NCBI RefSeq assembly: GCF_000813725.1
Contig: NZ_JWLD01000022.1
Coordinates: forward strand, 1 to 64,000
Length of the DNA stretch: 64,000 nt
Direction of reading: 5' to 3'
From: Leisingera sp. ANG-Vp
Lineage (GTDB): Bacteria > Pseudomonadota > Alphaproteobacteria > Rhodobacterales > Rhodobacteraceae
Below, piece by piece: positions 33,775-42,548 of this stretch (its first letter is position 1; the number at the start of each line of letters is the position of its first letter). The notes under the pieces were generated by a model. That model was not told the DNA's origin. It saw only the letters and a program-made list of their open reading frames with translations, and searched no databases. A program made the translations under genes and the position numbers.

Positions 33775-34789
33775 AATCGCTGAGGGTGAAGAACAGGGTA
33801 TCGCCGATTTCGCAGAGCGCTGGCGTGCGTTTGCAGAACACCACGCCGCCTTTGTTGAAATGCAGCTCTTCCGGCTTTTCCCACGGCTCTTTCAGGTTCC
33901 AGATGTAGCCTGCCAGCTGGCCGTCTTCGACCACATCGCCCAGGTTCACAACCGGCTCGAACATGCCGTCCTTGCCTGCAAAGATATAGTGGTCGCCGGT
34001 CTGCATCGCCTTGAGCGCAACCTTGTGCTCGGGCTCGGGCAGGTGCTCATCTTTGACGAAGAGGCCCATTTCCCGCATGCAGCGCTTCATGCCGTTGAAG
34101 CCGAATTCGCGGATCCAGGGGCGGATCTTGCCGGCCCCGCCGAGTTCGGTGGAGAGATAGATCTTGTCCTGGGGCAGGATCTCGCCAGACAGGGTGGTTT
34201 CATGCACCCGGTCGCCGACGATGCCCAGCGGCGCGCCGAACAGCTCCAGGAACTTCATCTGCATCGCGTCCTTCTGGGCGTCGCCCATCAGACGGATTTT
34301 CACCGAGGGGTGGTGGTCGATTGACTTGCCGGCCGAGTGCAGGTCAAAGAAGGCGTCGCCGCGCGGCACGATGTGATTGGTGATGTACCAGGCGATCATC
34401 TCGGTCGGGGAGCCGTACTGGTTGCCCGGGAACATCCGGTTCAGGTTGGCTTCGCCGGTCCAGTCCAGCGGCGAGGTGCGGCGGCCGGCATAGAAGGCGG
34501 GCGCATTGGCTGCGGGCAGGAAGATGATCTGGCCTTTGATGTCCTCGGGCTCCAGCTCCTGATAGAGGCCGTTGCAGATCGAGACACCTTCGTATTCGTC
34601 GCCATGGTTGGCGCCGATGATCACGGCAACCGGGCCGTCGCCGTTTTTGATCGACATGATCGGCATCGGCAGCCAGCCATAGGCCGAGCGGTCGGAGGAG
34701 AACTGGATGCGCACGTAGCCGTGCTGCTTGCCTTCGGCGTCCAGATCGATCTCGCATGAAGGTGCGAGGGAGACTTTGGGGCAGGGCAT
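33764..34789 (-). CDS. DoeB/EutE-like deacylase (succinylglutamate desuccinylase/aspartoacylase family)
   Basis: The 341-residue product is an M14-type zinc deacylase. GANHGDEYEG carries the His and Glu ligands, AFFDLHSAGKS the second His, and FLPAANAPAFYAGRRTSPLD with GEANLNRMFPG the substrate-binding Arg and Asn. The C-terminal domain holds AGKDGMFEPVVNLGDVVEDG, a lipoyl-like fold seen in DoeB. In ectoine breakdown this family removes the acetyl group from N-acetyl-diaminobutyrate. Here, beside an aminotransferase and a cyclodeaminase-like gene, it likely deacylates an N-acyl diamino acid. It ends overlapping the AraC-type gene. Confidence 0.82.
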   Translation of the reverse strand: MPCPKVSLAPSCEIDLDAEGKQHGYVRIQFSSDRSAYGWLPMPIMSIKNGDGPVAVIIGANHGDEYEGVSICNGLYQELEPEDIKGQIIFLPAANAPAFYAGRRTSPLDWTGEANLNRMFPGNQYGSPTEMIAWYITNHIVPRGDAFFDLHSAGKSIDHHPSVKIRLMGDAQKDAMQMKFLELFGAPLGIVGDRVHETTLSGEILPQDKIYLSTELGGAGKIRPWIREFGFNGMKRCMREMGLFVKDEHLPEPEHKVALKAMQTGDHYIFAGKDGMFEPVVNLGDVVEDGQLAGYIWNLKEPWEKPEELHFNKGGVVFCKRTPALCEIGDTLFFTLSDYEG

Positions 34790-34806
34790 GGGAATATTCC
34801 TTCTTT

Positions 34807-35991
34807 TTATGCCGCTTGAGCTTGGGATTGGAGTTTGCGCCAGGCCGCGCCGAGCTTGGCGATGCCGTCCTTGATGTCGTCCACCGTGATGAAGCTGTAG
34901 GCCATGCGGATGCAGTTGCCGGGATCGTCATTGGGGAAGCTGAGGCGGCCCGAGGAGACCTCGACGCCTTCCGCGATGCCCAGTTCGACCAGCCGCTCGG
35001 CATCGGTGCCTTCGGGCAGGGTCGCCCAAAGGAAATAGCCGCCTTTGGGGGCCTTGATGATGGCTTCGGGGATGTGTTCGGCAAAGGCTTCGATCATCGC
35101 GTCGCGGTGGATGCGCATCTGGTGGATCATCTCGTCGATGTGATGCGCCATCTTGTTGGACTGCATCAGCTGCACCACGATCCGCTGTGCAAAGGCGTTG
35201 GAGCCGCCATCGGCCTTTTGCATCGCCATGCGGCGGATCACGCCGGCGTCGCCGATCGCCCAGCCGACGCGCAGGCCAGGGGCGAGGATCTTGGACACGG
35301 TGCCGAGGCTGATCACATGGCCGGTGGTGTCCAGGGATTTGATTGAGGGGATCACGTCACCCTCAAAGCGGATACGGCGGTAAGGGTCGTCCTCGCAGAT
35401 CACGAAGTTATAGCGCTGCGCCAGTTCCAGCATCTTTTTGCGGCGCGCCAGCGAGGTGGTGACGCCGGTCGGGTTGTGGAAGTCCGGCACGTCGAACAGG
35501 AGCTTGGGCATCGCTTCCGCGTTGTTTTCCATCCGCTGCAGTTTTTCTTCCAGCTCGTCGGCGCAGAAGCCTTCCTCATCCTGACCGATGTCCAGGAAGC
35601 GCACATTGTGGGTGCGCATGATGTGGACAGCAGTCATATAGGTCGGGCGGGTGACGATCACGGTGTCGCCTGCCTCGCAGAAGGTGCGCAGGGCAAGATC
35701 AAAGGCGCTTTTGGAGCCGTAGGTGACCAGCACGTTCTCGCGGCTGGCCTTGATGCCGTCCTCGGCCACAAAGTTGCAGATCTCGTCGCGCAGGTCATCG
35801 AGGCCCATCAGCGGCGCGTATTGCATGGCTTCTTCGCGCAGGGGGCCCACGGCCTCGGTCGCCTCGCACACCACGTCGGGCAGGCAGGGCGGGTAGGCGG
35901 CGCCGGAATTCAGGGCGATAGTGCCCGGCGCGTGGTCAAACACCGATTTGCCAAGAATGGCAGAGCGGCGGGCGAATCTGAAATCAGTCAT
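34807..35991 (-). CDS. PLP-dependent aminotransferase (class I/II, 2-aminoadipate type)
   Basis: ATG at 35991 (MTDFRFARRSAILGKSVFDH) gives 394 residues; the upstream frame extension lies in the cyclodeaminase gene. Fold-type I motifs: YGSKSAFDLALRTFCEAGDT, FDVPDFHNPTGVTTSLARRK, CEDDPYRRIRF and SLGTVSKILAPGLRVGWAIG, where Lys forms the PLP aldimine. GNCIRMAYSF carries the carboxylate-binding Arg. It resembles LysN-type enzymes and the catalytic half of MocR regulators but has no HTH. It likely deaminates an amino acid released by the neighbouring deacylase to a semialdehyde or keto acid. It is 17 bp after the cyclodeaminase gene. Confidence 0.87.
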   Translation of the reverse strand: MTDFRFARRSAILGKSVFDHAPGTIALNSGAAYPPCLPDVVCEATEAVGPLREEAMQYAPLMGLDDLRDEICNFVAEDGIKASRENVLVTYGSKSAFDLALRTFCEAGDTVIVTRPTYMTAVHIMRTHNVRFLDIGQDEEGFCADELEEKLQRMENNAEAMPKLLFDVPDFHNPTGVTTSLARRKKMLELAQRYNFVICEDDPYRRIRFEGDVIPSIKSLDTTGHVISLGTVSKILAPGLRVGWAIGDAGVIRRMAMQKADGGSNAFAQRIVVQLMQSNKMAHHIDEMIHQMRIHRDAMIEAFAEHIPEAIIKAPKGGYFLWATLPEGTDAERLVELGIAEGVEVSSGRLSFPNDDPGNCIRMAYSFITVDDIKDGIAKLGAAWRKLQSQAQAA

Positions 35992-36008
35992 TGTCTTTCC
36001 AGTCAGGT

Positions 36009-36938
36009 TCAGGATGCGGCGGCCATGCGGGCGGCGGTAAAATCCTCGATCGCGGCCCCCACGGATTTGAAAACGGTGATTTGGCTGTCCGAGGTGCGCG
36101 GCTGCGCCTCGCCGCGGCACAACTCGGCCATGTCGCCCACGATGTCAGCGCGGGTGATGGTGCCCTCAGCAAGCGGCTGGGTGATGTCGCCGGCCTCAGC
36201 CATGGCGCCATCATAGGTGTCAACGATGATGCCGCCGGCGGCGCGTTTCAGCGCCTCGCTGTCGGCCTCGCGCATCTCAGTCGTGAAGCCGCCGACCAGA
36301 TCCAGATGCGCGCCGTCTTTCAGCAGAGCCCCTTTGATCAGCGGCTCATTGGTGATGGTGGCGGCGGCGATCACATCTGCCTCGGCGACGGCGGCGTCTA
36401 GATCGGCGGCCACAGTGACGGCCTCGTCGAACTGACCGGCCAGCGCCTGGGCCTGCTCGGGGCGGCGGGCCCAGATCTTGACCGTTTCATAGTCGCGCAC
36501 CGCGCAGTGGGCCGGGATCAGGTTTCCTGCGATGGTGCCCGCGCCGACGATCAGCAGCGATTTTGCATCTTTGCGCGCCATCTGATCTGCGGCGAGGGCA
36601 GAGGTGGCGGCAGTGCGCCGCGCGGTCAGCTCGCCGCCTTCCATCACCGCCTCGGCCTGGCCGGTCACCGCATCGAACACCATCACGCTGGCGTTCACCG
36701 CGGGCAGATTGCGGGCTGAGTTGCCCGGGGCGATGAACAGGATCTTCACCGCCAGCTTGCCGCCTTCCTCCCAGGCGGGCATTGCCAGGAAAGTGGCGTC
36801 CGGCTCGCCCGGCACCGGCACGGCATGCGAGGTGCGCAGGGGCTGCGAGACGCCTTTGGCAAAAGCCTCCTTCAGTTCGGAAATCAGCGCAGCCCAAGGC
36901 AGGGCGGCCTGCATGTCGCTGTCGGTGAAGAGTTTCAA
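36009..36938 (-). CDS. Ornithine cyclodeaminase/mu-crystallin family protein (EutC-like)
   Basis: TTG at 36938, 8 nt after GGGAGGA, gives 309 residues. The NAD-binding Rossmann core is SLLIVGAGTIAGNLIPAHCA, the catalytic-domain pattern AVMEGGELTARRTAATSALA holds the substrate Arg, and DLVGGFTTEMREADSEALKR is the family end of the nucleotide domain. Members cyclise or deaminate basic amino acids, reduce cyclic imines, or (EutC) serve hydroxyectoine use. It leads the minus-strand operon and its promoter carries an ATAATATATTAT palindrome shared with the divergent M24 operon. Confidence 0.85.
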   Translation of the reverse strand: MKLFTDSDMQAALPWAALISELKEAFAKGVSQPLRTSHAVPVPGEPDATFLAMPAWEEGGKLAVKILFIAPGNSARNLPAVNASVMVFDAVTGQAEAVMEGGELTARRTAATSALAADQMARKDAKSLLIVGAGTIAGNLIPAHCAVRDYETVKIWARRPEQAQALAGQFDEAVTVAADLDAAVAEADVIAAATITNEPLIKGALLKDGAHLDLVGGFTTEMREADSEALKRAAGGIIVDTYDGAMAEAGDITQPLAEGTITRADIVGDMAELCRGEAQPRTSDSQITVFKSVGAAIEDFTAARMAAAS

Positions 36939-36969
36939 CTGGCTATCCTCCCGCTGCCGGTTTTGTCGG

Positions 36970-36988
36970 ATAATATATTATCTAGTAT
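36970..36988. promoter_or_regulatory. GntR-type operator box, copy 1
   Basis: ATAATATATTATCTAGTAT, whose first 12 bases are a perfect palindrome. It begins 32 bp upstream of the TTG start at 36938. The same 19 bases recur at 37266. Confidence 0.7.
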
Positions 36989-37265
36989 CAAGCGGCGTCA
37001 AGCGTTGTGACTGCCCGCGCAAAAGCGCCCGCCCGGCCCTGCACAGCAAGGCCGGGCGGGCGTTCGCCTGCGGATAGAGTTGGGATGCCGTTTTGAGAAT
37101 CAGCCTTGCGGGATTGCGGATTCGATCCTGTGATTCTCCGGGGCGCCGCCTGTTTCGGCAGATGGTGCGGCTGAGGAGGGGTTGCGCTGAGAGGCCCTGT
37201 TTTCTTGGGCAATTGGCCCTTTGCAGATGCTGCTTCTGCCAATTCGCAGAAAATTCTTGCTCTGA

Positions 37266-37284
37266 ATAATATATTATCTAGTAT
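37266..37284. promoter_or_regulatory. GntR-type operator box, copy 2
   Basis: Exact copy of the box at 36970 in the same orientation, ending 35 bp before the M24 start. The GntR protein encoded at 44731 in this operon is the probable binder. Confidence 0.7.
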
Positions 37285-37319
37285 GACGGCACGCAAACAC
37301 AGCTCGTGTAAGGTACGAC

Positions 37320-38483
37320 ATGACAGCCCCATACGCAGATTTCACCAAAGAAGAGTTCGAAGCGCGCTACGCCAAAACCCGTGCGCTGATGGCCGAGAAG
37401 AACCTCGACGCCATGCTGATCACCGAACGTCTGAACTATCAGTATTATACCGGCCACCGCTCGGAGCAGTGCGCCGTGGACAAGATCCGCTCCTACATGT
37501 TCATCCTGCCCAAGGATGGCGACCCGACCCTGATCACCATGCCCTTCGAAGTGGCGCAGGTGGAGCAGACCTCCTTCATCACCGATATCCGCACCACTGG
37601 CGGGCTGATGGGCCATCCGGAATTCATCATTGGTGTGCTCAAGGACCTGGATCTTTCCAAGGCGCGCATCGGCGCCGAACTGGGCCGTGAGCAGTATCTG
37701 GGTATTTCCTACCTGGGCCTGCAGGAAGTGATGAAGGGCCTGCCGGAGGCGCAGTTCATCGACGCCGCCGACATCATCCTGAAGGTGCGCAACGTGAAGT
37801 CGCCGCAGGAAATCGAATACCTGCGCCGCGCCTCGATCATCTCGGCCGAAGCGCAGAAGAAGACCTTCCAGGAGGTGCGCGCGGGCATGACCGAAAACGA
37901 GGTCGCCCAGATCCTGCGCCAGAACCTGATTGCCAATGGCGCCGAGAAGATCTCGCTGCTATGCGTGCTGTCCGGTGCTAACGAAAAGGGCATTGTGCTG
38001 CTGCCGACCGACCGGGTGATCCAGAAGGGTGAGACCCTCGGCTTCGATGTGGGCGTCAGCTACAAGGGCTACTGGTCCGACCTGGCCCGGACCGCGTCAA
38101 TCGGCAAACCCTCGGATGCGCTCAGCGAATTCTACACCTGGGCGATGCAGCTGCGCCATGACTGCAACATGCAGCTGACCGCGGGCAACACCCCGGCGCA
38201 TGTGATCGAAGTGGTCGATAAATACCTGTCCGAGCGCGGCCTCAAGACCATGGGCGTCGGCCGGGTCGGCCACGGCGTTGGCATCGAGACCACCGAATAC
38301 CCGTCGCTGGCCGCGTTTGAGGACATCCAGTTCGAAGTCGGCAACGTCTTTGCCTGCAACCCGAACTTTTCGAACGAGCTGGGATTCATCAACGCCGAGG
38401 ACAACTGGGCGGTGACAGAAGGCGAGCCGGACCTGCTGTCGGCTCCGGTGGCTGAATGGGAGATCCCGGTCATCGAAGCCTGA
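37320..38483 (+). CDS. M24-family hydrolase (Xaa-Pro peptidase/creatinase fold)
   Basis: The 387-residue product has a creatinase N-domain (ARYAKTRALMAEKNLDAMLI, ERLNYQYYTGHRSEQC) and a pita-bread domain. Metal ligands are largely kept: GFDVGVSYKGYWSDLART (both Asp), GRVGHGVGIETTEYP (His) and FINAEDNWAVTE (last Glu). The fourth ligand, Glu of the EPG motif, is Asn in FACNPNFSNE. The site is therefore altered and the reaction may not be peptide cleavage. The sequence does not look like ectoine hydrolase (EutD/DoeA), whose N-terminus differs. It leads the right-going operon of transporter, EutA-like, amidase and GMC genes, so it probably opens or cleaves the imported compound. Confidence 0.83.
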   Translation: MTAPYADFTKEEFEARYAKTRALMAEKNLDAMLITERLNYQYYTGHRSEQCAVDKIRSYMFILPKDGDPTLITMPFEVAQVEQTSFITDIRTTGGLMGHPEFIIGVLKDLDLSKARIGAELGREQYLGISYLGLQEVMKGLPEAQFIDAADIILKVRNVKSPQEIEYLRRASIISAEAQKKTFQEVRAGMTENEVAQILRQNLIANGAEKISLLCVLSGANEKGIVLLPTDRVIQKGETLGFDVGVSYKGYWSDLARTASIGKPSDALSEFYTWAMQLRHDCNMQLTAGNTPAHVIEVVDKYLSERGLKTMGVGRVGHGVGIETTEYPSLAAFEDIQFEVGNVFACNPNFSNELGFINAEDNWAVTEGEPDLLSAPVAEWEIPVIEA

Positions 38484-38543
38484 TGAAGATGTGAACCATG
38501 GGCGTCACGGGAAAACCGTGGCGCCGCACCAAGGGAGGACACA

Positions 38544-39398
38544 ATGGAATTCAACAAACTGCGCCGGACACTGCTCAAGACAGTGGCGGCTGCTGCATTG
38601 GCCGGAGTGCCCGCGATGGGCCTGGCCGAGACGCTGGAGGACCGCGGCAAGGCGGATGGTCTGCGCGTTGCCTATTACAACTTTGCCCCCTTCGCCTATG
38701 TCGATGGCGACGGCAAGGTGATCGGCGAGCAGGTGGAAATCCTGCGCCATGTGCTGGGCGAAATGGGCCTGAGCATCGCCTCTGAAACCTCGACCGAATG
38801 GGGCAACCTGATACCGGGGCTGAAGGCGGACCGGTTCGATATCGTGGCGGCAGCGATGTTCGTTACGCCCAAGCGCTGCAACGAGGTGGCGTTTTCCGAG
38901 CCGACCTTCGGTATCCAGCAGGCGCTGGTGGTGAAAAACGGCAACCCTTCGGGCCTGGCGGAATATGAAAGCGTGCGCGAAGCGGGCGTGACGATGGCTG
39001 CGATCTCCGGCACTGCACAGGTCGACTGGGCCAAGAGCGTTGGCGTCGAAGAGGCTAGCATCATGCAGGTGCCGGATACGCCGACCGGACTGGCGGCTGT
39101 GCGCGCGGGCCGGGCGGATGCTTTTGCTATTGATGCACCCGGCGCGCGCCTGGCGGTGGCCAGCAATGAGGGCGGCGAGTTTGAGATGCTGCAGCCCTTT
39201 GCCGAGGTGGACGGCAAGCCTGCCAGCCCGCATGGCGCCTATGCAGTGCGCCCGGATGAGACGGCTTTTGTCGCGGCGTTCAACGCCAAGCTGGCCGAAT
39301 ACATCGGCACGCCGGAGCACCTGAAGATCATGGAAGCGCATGGACTGCAGCCCAGCGAGCTGCCGTCGCGCAGCACCGCCGATCTTTGCAAAGGCTAA
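38544..39398 (+). CDS. Polar amino acid/ectoine-type ABC transporter binding protein (EhuB-like), copy 1
   Basis: ATG at 38544 follows GGGAGGACAC. The 284-residue precursor has a twin-Arg-like but Sec-type signal (KLRRTLLKTVAAAALAGVPA, then MGLAETLEDR). The class-F binding fold shows LRVAYYNFAPFAYVDGDGKV, EWGNLIPGLKADRFDIVAAA and MFVTPKRCNEVAFSEPTFG, where Arg is the carboxylate anchor and Phe part of the aromatic box in EhuB. Cys in KRC and STADLC near the end probably pair. It shares the two-Cys pattern with EhuB. A paralogue lies at 40240. Both probably feed the same permease. Confidence 0.85.
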   Translation: MEFNKLRRTLLKTVAAAALAGVPAMGLAETLEDRGKADGLRVAYYNFAPFAYVDGDGKVIGEQVEILRHVLGEMGLSIASETSTEWGNLIPGLKADRFDIVAAAMFVTPKRCNEVAFSEPTFGIQQALVVKNGNPSGLAEYESVREAGVTMAAISGTAQVDWAKSVGVEEASIMQVPDTPTGLAAVRAGRADAFAIDAPGARLAVASNEGGEFEMLQPFAEVDGKPASPHGAYAVRPDETAFVAAFNAKLAEYIGTPEHLKIMEAHGLQPSELPSRSTADLCKG

Positions 39399-39402
39399 CC
39401 CG

Positions 39403-39425
39403 GGAGGGGCCTGCGGGCCCCCTCC
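39403..39425 (+). promoter_or_regulatory. Intercistronic hairpin after binding-protein gene 1
   Basis: GGAGGGGCC and GGCCCCCTCC form a strong stem with one bulge around TGCG, starting 5 bp after the stop, without a T tract. Confidence 0.55.
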
Positions 39426-39447
39426 GCTGACTGCTCAAGGCCGGAAG

Positions 39448-40212
39448 ATGACGATGCAAGACCAGACCCCGCTGACAGAGACCGTGCTGGGCAACAGCCC
39501 CGGCCCGTTCCGCGTGGGCGTGCTGGCGCTGGCCAATGATCAGGTGATTGAGCGCGACCTGGCGCGGCTTCTGCCGCCGGAGGTGCTGACGTTCACCACC
39601 CGCATCGCCTTTGGCGGCGATTGCACGATGGAGCAGCTGGCAAAGATGGCGCCGCAGCTGGCAGAGGCTGCACAATTGCTGAATCCGGAAGTGGCCTTGG
39701 ATGCGGTCATTTTCGGCTGCACGTCGGGCACGATTGCGATCGGCCCGGAGACAATCCGCGATGCCATCCAATCCGTGCGTCCCGGCGCCTTGGCAGTGAA
39801 CCCGGTAGAGGCCGCTTCAGGTGCGCTGCGCCACCTGGGCTCGCGGCGCATCAACCTGGTGACGCCCTACGAACCTGAAATCGCTGCCCGCATGGCGGCG
39901 CAGTTTGAGGCGGCGGGCTTTGCCATCAACCGCAGGTATGACTTCGGCATCACTGCCTCGGAAGACATCAGCCGGGTCCAGCCTGAGGCGATCCTTGAAG
40001 CGGCCGCCCGGCTGGGCGGGGAGGGGGCGGAGGCTACCTTTATCTCCTGCACGGATTTCCAGTCTCTGGACGTGCTGGAGCGGATTGAAACCAAGACCGG
40101 GATTCCGGCGGTGTCCAGCAACCAGGCAATGGCCTGGGACATTCTGGCGTCGCTGGGGGTTGCGAACGGCGTGCCGGGATATGGCCGGCTGCTGAGCGGC
40201 ATACCGAGCTGA
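39448..40212 (+). CDS. EutA / maleate isomerase superfamily protein
   Basis: ATG at 39448 (or 39454) after AAGG/GGAAG; the longer frame overlaps the binding-protein gene. The 255-residue product has both catalytic cysteines, FGCTSGTIAIG (Cys91) and FISCTDFQSLD (Cys201), and the end motif IPAVSSNQAMAWDIL with GYGRLL. It sits between two EhuB-like genes. In hydroxyectoine pathways EutA of this family works with EutB and EutC; here a EutC-like gene is divergent but no EutB-like dehydratase is seen. Its likely role is a proton transfer or racemisation on a carboxylated intermediate. Confidence 0.82.
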   Translation: MTMQDQTPLTETVLGNSPGPFRVGVLALANDQVIERDLARLLPPEVLTFTTRIAFGGDCTMEQLAKMAPQLAEAAQLLNPEVALDAVIFGCTSGTIAIGPETIRDAIQSVRPGALAVNPVEAASGALRHLGSRRINLVTPYEPEIAARMAAQFEAAGFAINRRYDFGITASEDISRVQPEAILEAAARLGGEGAEATFISCTDFQSLDVLERIETKTGIPAVSSNQAMAWDILASLGVANGVPGYGRLLSGIPS

Positions 40213-40239
40213 CGACACAATAAAACAGGGAGAAAACTC

Positions 40240-41097
40240 ATGACATTCAACAAGATCCGCAGAACCGTGCTGAAAGGCGCCCTGGCGGCAAGCGTGGCAA
40301 TGCTGCCCGCAATGGCGGCCCATGCCGAAAGCCTGATGGACCGCGCCAAAGGCGAGGGCCTGCGCGTCGCCTTCTACAACTTCAAGCCATATGCTTATAA
40401 GGATGACAGCGGCAATCTGACGGGCACCGATGTGGAAACCCTCCGCGCTGTGCTGGACGCGATGGGCGGCAAGATCGCCGAGGCGAAATCCACTGATTGG
40501 GGCGCGCTGATCCCTGGTGTCAAAGCCGACCGTTTCGACGTGGTGGCCGCCGGCATGTTCGTCACCCCCAAGCGCTGCGCCGAAGTGCAGTTTTCGGAGC
40601 CGACCTTTGGCATCCAGCAGGCGATGGTGGTGGCCAAGGGCAATCCCAAAGGCGTCACCAATTATGAATCCGTGGCCGATCAGGGGCTGAAGATCGGTGT
40701 GGTCTCGGGCTCAGCCCAGAAAGGCTATGCCGAGGCGGTGGGCCTAAGCGACGCCAGCATCTCGCAGCTGCCCGACAACCCGACCGGGGTGGCTGCCCTG
40801 CGCGCAGGCCGCATCGACGCCTGGGCGGTCTCGGCCCCCGGCGTGCGCCAGATCATTGCCAGCCTGCCGGATGCGCCGATTGAATCGACCGCGCCCTTTG
40901 CCGAGGTGGCAGGTTCGGCAGCGGTTTCGCACGGTGCCTTTGCTTTCCGCCCGGAAGACGCGGAGTTTGTTGCGGCCTTCAATGCTGAGCTGACAAAATT
41001 CATCGGTTCCGACGCGCATATCGCGCTGCTGCAGGAACACGGCATGACCGCCGATGAGCTGCCGATCAGCGCCACTGCCGAGCTCTGCGGCAGCTAA
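40240..41097 (+). CDS. Polar amino acid/ectoine-type ABC transporter binding protein (EhuB-like), copy 2
   Basis: The 285-residue precursor begins TFNKIRRTVLKGALAASVAM with a signal peptide ending near AAHA-ES. It is clearly paralogous to the gene at 38544 (shared YNF.P.AY, WG.LIPG.KADRFD, MFVTPKRC, FSEPTFGIQQA and a terminal Cys in TAELC). The ligand Arg in PKRC is kept, but positions between the lobes differ (SAQKGYAEAVGLSDASISQL), so ligand preference may differ. A strong hairpin follows, immediately before the permease genes. Duplicated binding proteins around the EutA-like gene suggest two related substrates for one transporter. Confidence 0.85.
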   Translation: MTFNKIRRTVLKGALAASVAMLPAMAAHAESLMDRAKGEGLRVAFYNFKPYAYKDDSGNLTGTDVETLRAVLDAMGGKIAEAKSTDWGALIPGVKADRFDVVAAGMFVTPKRCAEVQFSEPTFGIQQAMVVAKGNPKGVTNYESVADQGLKIGVVSGSAQKGYAEAVGLSDASISQLPDNPTGVAALRAGRIDAWAVSAPGVRQIIASLPDAPIESTAPFAEVAGSAAVSHGAFAFRPEDAEFVAAFNAELTKFIGSDAHIALLQEHGMTADELPISATAELCGS

Positions 41098-41105
41098 GAC
41101 CAACA

Positions 41106-41135
41106 GCCTCCTCCGGCTCCGGACCCGGGGGAGGC
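41106..41135 (+). promoter_or_regulatory. Intercistronic hairpin after binding-protein gene 2
   Basis: GCCTCCTCCGG pairs with CCGGGGGAGGC (11 bp, one T-G). The stem abuts an ATG at 41136, which argues for the ATG at 41157 as the permease start. Confidence 0.65.
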
Positions 41136-41156
41136 ATGACGGATGGGGAGGGCCGG

Positions 41157-41879
41157 ATGGTACCAAGAATAGCCATTGTCATTGGCTTGGCCGCCTTTTT
41201 GGCGGGCCTGTCGGTGGCGACTTTTGCCGAGCTGAAGATGTTTCTGCCCGCGATCCTGAAAGGCGCGGTGGTGACGGTTCAGATCTCGGTGCTGTCCTGG
41301 CTTGTCTTTATGGCAATGTCGCTGATTGCCGGTGTCGCCCGGGCCCGGTCAACCGGCCCGGTGCTGTGGCTGGCCGTTGGATACATTGAGATTTTCCGCG
41401 GCACCTCGCTGCTGGTCATTCTGTTCTGGCTGTTCTTCGTAATGCCCGAATTCGGCCTTACCATGTCGCCGGTGCTGGCGGGTGTGCTGGGCATTGGGCT
41501 GAACTTCGGTGCCTATGGCGCGGAGATCGCCCGCGGTGCCATTGGCGCAGTCCCGCGCGGCCAGACCGAGGCGACCATTGCCCTCAACATCTCGCCCTGG
41601 AACCGGATGACCCGGATCGTCCTGCCGCAGGCCATCGCCATCATGATCCCCGGCATGGTCAACCTGACAATCGAGCTGATCAAGGCGACCGCGCTGGTCT
41701 CGGCCGTTACATTGGTCGACATCACCTATGCCAGCGTGCAGCAGAACCAGCTGCATTTCCGCACCGTGGAGATCTTCGCGATCACGCTGATGCTGTATTA
41801 CTGCTTTGCCCAGTTCGTGCGCTTTGGCGGCGACGCATTGGAAGAGCGCTTCTCCCGCCACCTGAGCAAAAGGGTCTGA
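41157..41879 (+). CDS. ABC transporter permease (EhuC-like, HisM/GlnP family)
   Basis: ATG at 41157 has GGGAGGG 6 nt upstream, whereas ATG at 41136 touches a hairpin. The 240-residue product has about five membrane segments and the amino-acid permease motifs EIFRGTSLLVILFWLFFVMP and the EAA-type loop GAIGAVPRGQTEATIALNIS followed by RIVLPQA. It pairs with the permease at 41883 in the inner membrane to move the compound bound by the two EhuB-like proteins. Confidence 0.87.
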   Translation: MVPRIAIVIGLAAFLAGLSVATFAELKMFLPAILKGAVVTVQISVLSWLVFMAMSLIAGVARARSTGPVLWLAVGYIEIFRGTSLLVILFWLFFVMPEFGLTMSPVLAGVLGIGLNFGAYGAEIARGAIGAVPRGQTEATIALNISPWNRMTRIVLPQAIAIMIPGMVNLTIELIKATALVSAVTLVDITYASVQQNQLHFRTVEIFAITLMLYYCFAQFVRFGGDALEERFSRHLSKRV

Positions 41880-41882
41880 GCC

Positions 41883-42548
41883 ATGGACTGGAGATGGGAT
41901 TTCACATTCGACGTGGTGCTGCCCAAGATGTGGGAAGCCGCAGGCGTCACCGTCTGGGCCACGGTTGCAAGTTTTGTGCTGGCGCTGATCGGCGGTCTGA
42001 TCCTGATGCTGCTGAAGACGCACCGCTCGCCCTGGATCAGCAGGCCGGCCACCGAGTTCATCGAGTTCATCCGGGCCACGCCCCTCCTGGTGCAGATCTT
42101 CTTTCTGTTTTTCCTGCTGCCCGATTTCGGCATCACCCTGCCGCCGCTGACCACCGGCATTCTGGCCATCGGCATCTATAACTCGGCCCTCTGCGCCGAG
42201 GTCTACCGGGCCGGGTTTCAGGCCGTGCCCAAAGGCCAGTGGGAGGCCTGCATTGCGCTGAACCTTTCGACCTACCGCACCTTTAGGGATGTGATCATCC
42301 CGCAGTCGCTGCCGCCGATCGTGCCTGCGCTGGGCAATTACTTGGTGGCGATTTTCAAGGAAACGCCGCTGCTGTCCTTCGTGGCGGTTGCGGAAATCAT
42401 GCAAATCTCCAAGCTGATCGGCGCGGAATACTACCGCTTTACCGAAGCCGTCACCATTGCCGGGATCTTCTTCCTGGTGATGAGCCTGATCGCCGCCTTC
42501 CTGATCCGCCTGGTTGAGAACTACGTCAAGAGGAGCATCCTGCATTGA
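41883..42548 (+). CDS. ABC transporter permease (EhuD-like, HisM/GlnP family)
   Basis: The 221-residue product starts MDWRWDFTFDVVLPKMWEAA, typical of EhuD-type permeases, with about five membrane segments, EFIEFIRATPLLVQIFFLFF and the EAA loop RAGFQAVPKGQWEACIALNL followed by DVIIPQSLPP. Start 4 bp after the partner permease. Its TGA overlaps the TTG start of the ATPase gene. Confidence 0.88.
   Translation: MDWRWDFTFDVVLPKMWEAAGVTVWATVASFVLALIGGLILMLLKTHRSPWISRPATEFIEFIRATPLLVQIFFLFFLLPDFGITLPPLTTGILAIGIYNSALCAEVYRAGFQAVPKGQWEACIALNLSTYRTFRDVIIPQSLPPIVPALGNYLVAIFKETPLLSFVAVAEIMQISKLIGAEYYRFTEAVTIAGIFFLVMSLIAAFLIRLVENYVKRSILH

Larger units (their letters stand above)
36939..37319. promoter_or_regulatory. 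Divergent control region between the cyclodeaminase and M24 operons
   Basis: This 381-bp gap has no gene. It carries two identical 19-bp boxes near its ends (36970-36988 and 37266-37284), each close to one start, and GC-rich sequence between them. Confidence 0.6.

Noticed and set aside
37320-38483. Calling this gene ectoine hydrolase (EutD/DoeA)
   Set aside because: Ectoine hydrolases as I know them have a different N-terminus, and this protein keeps most metal ligands, so only the fold family is claimed.
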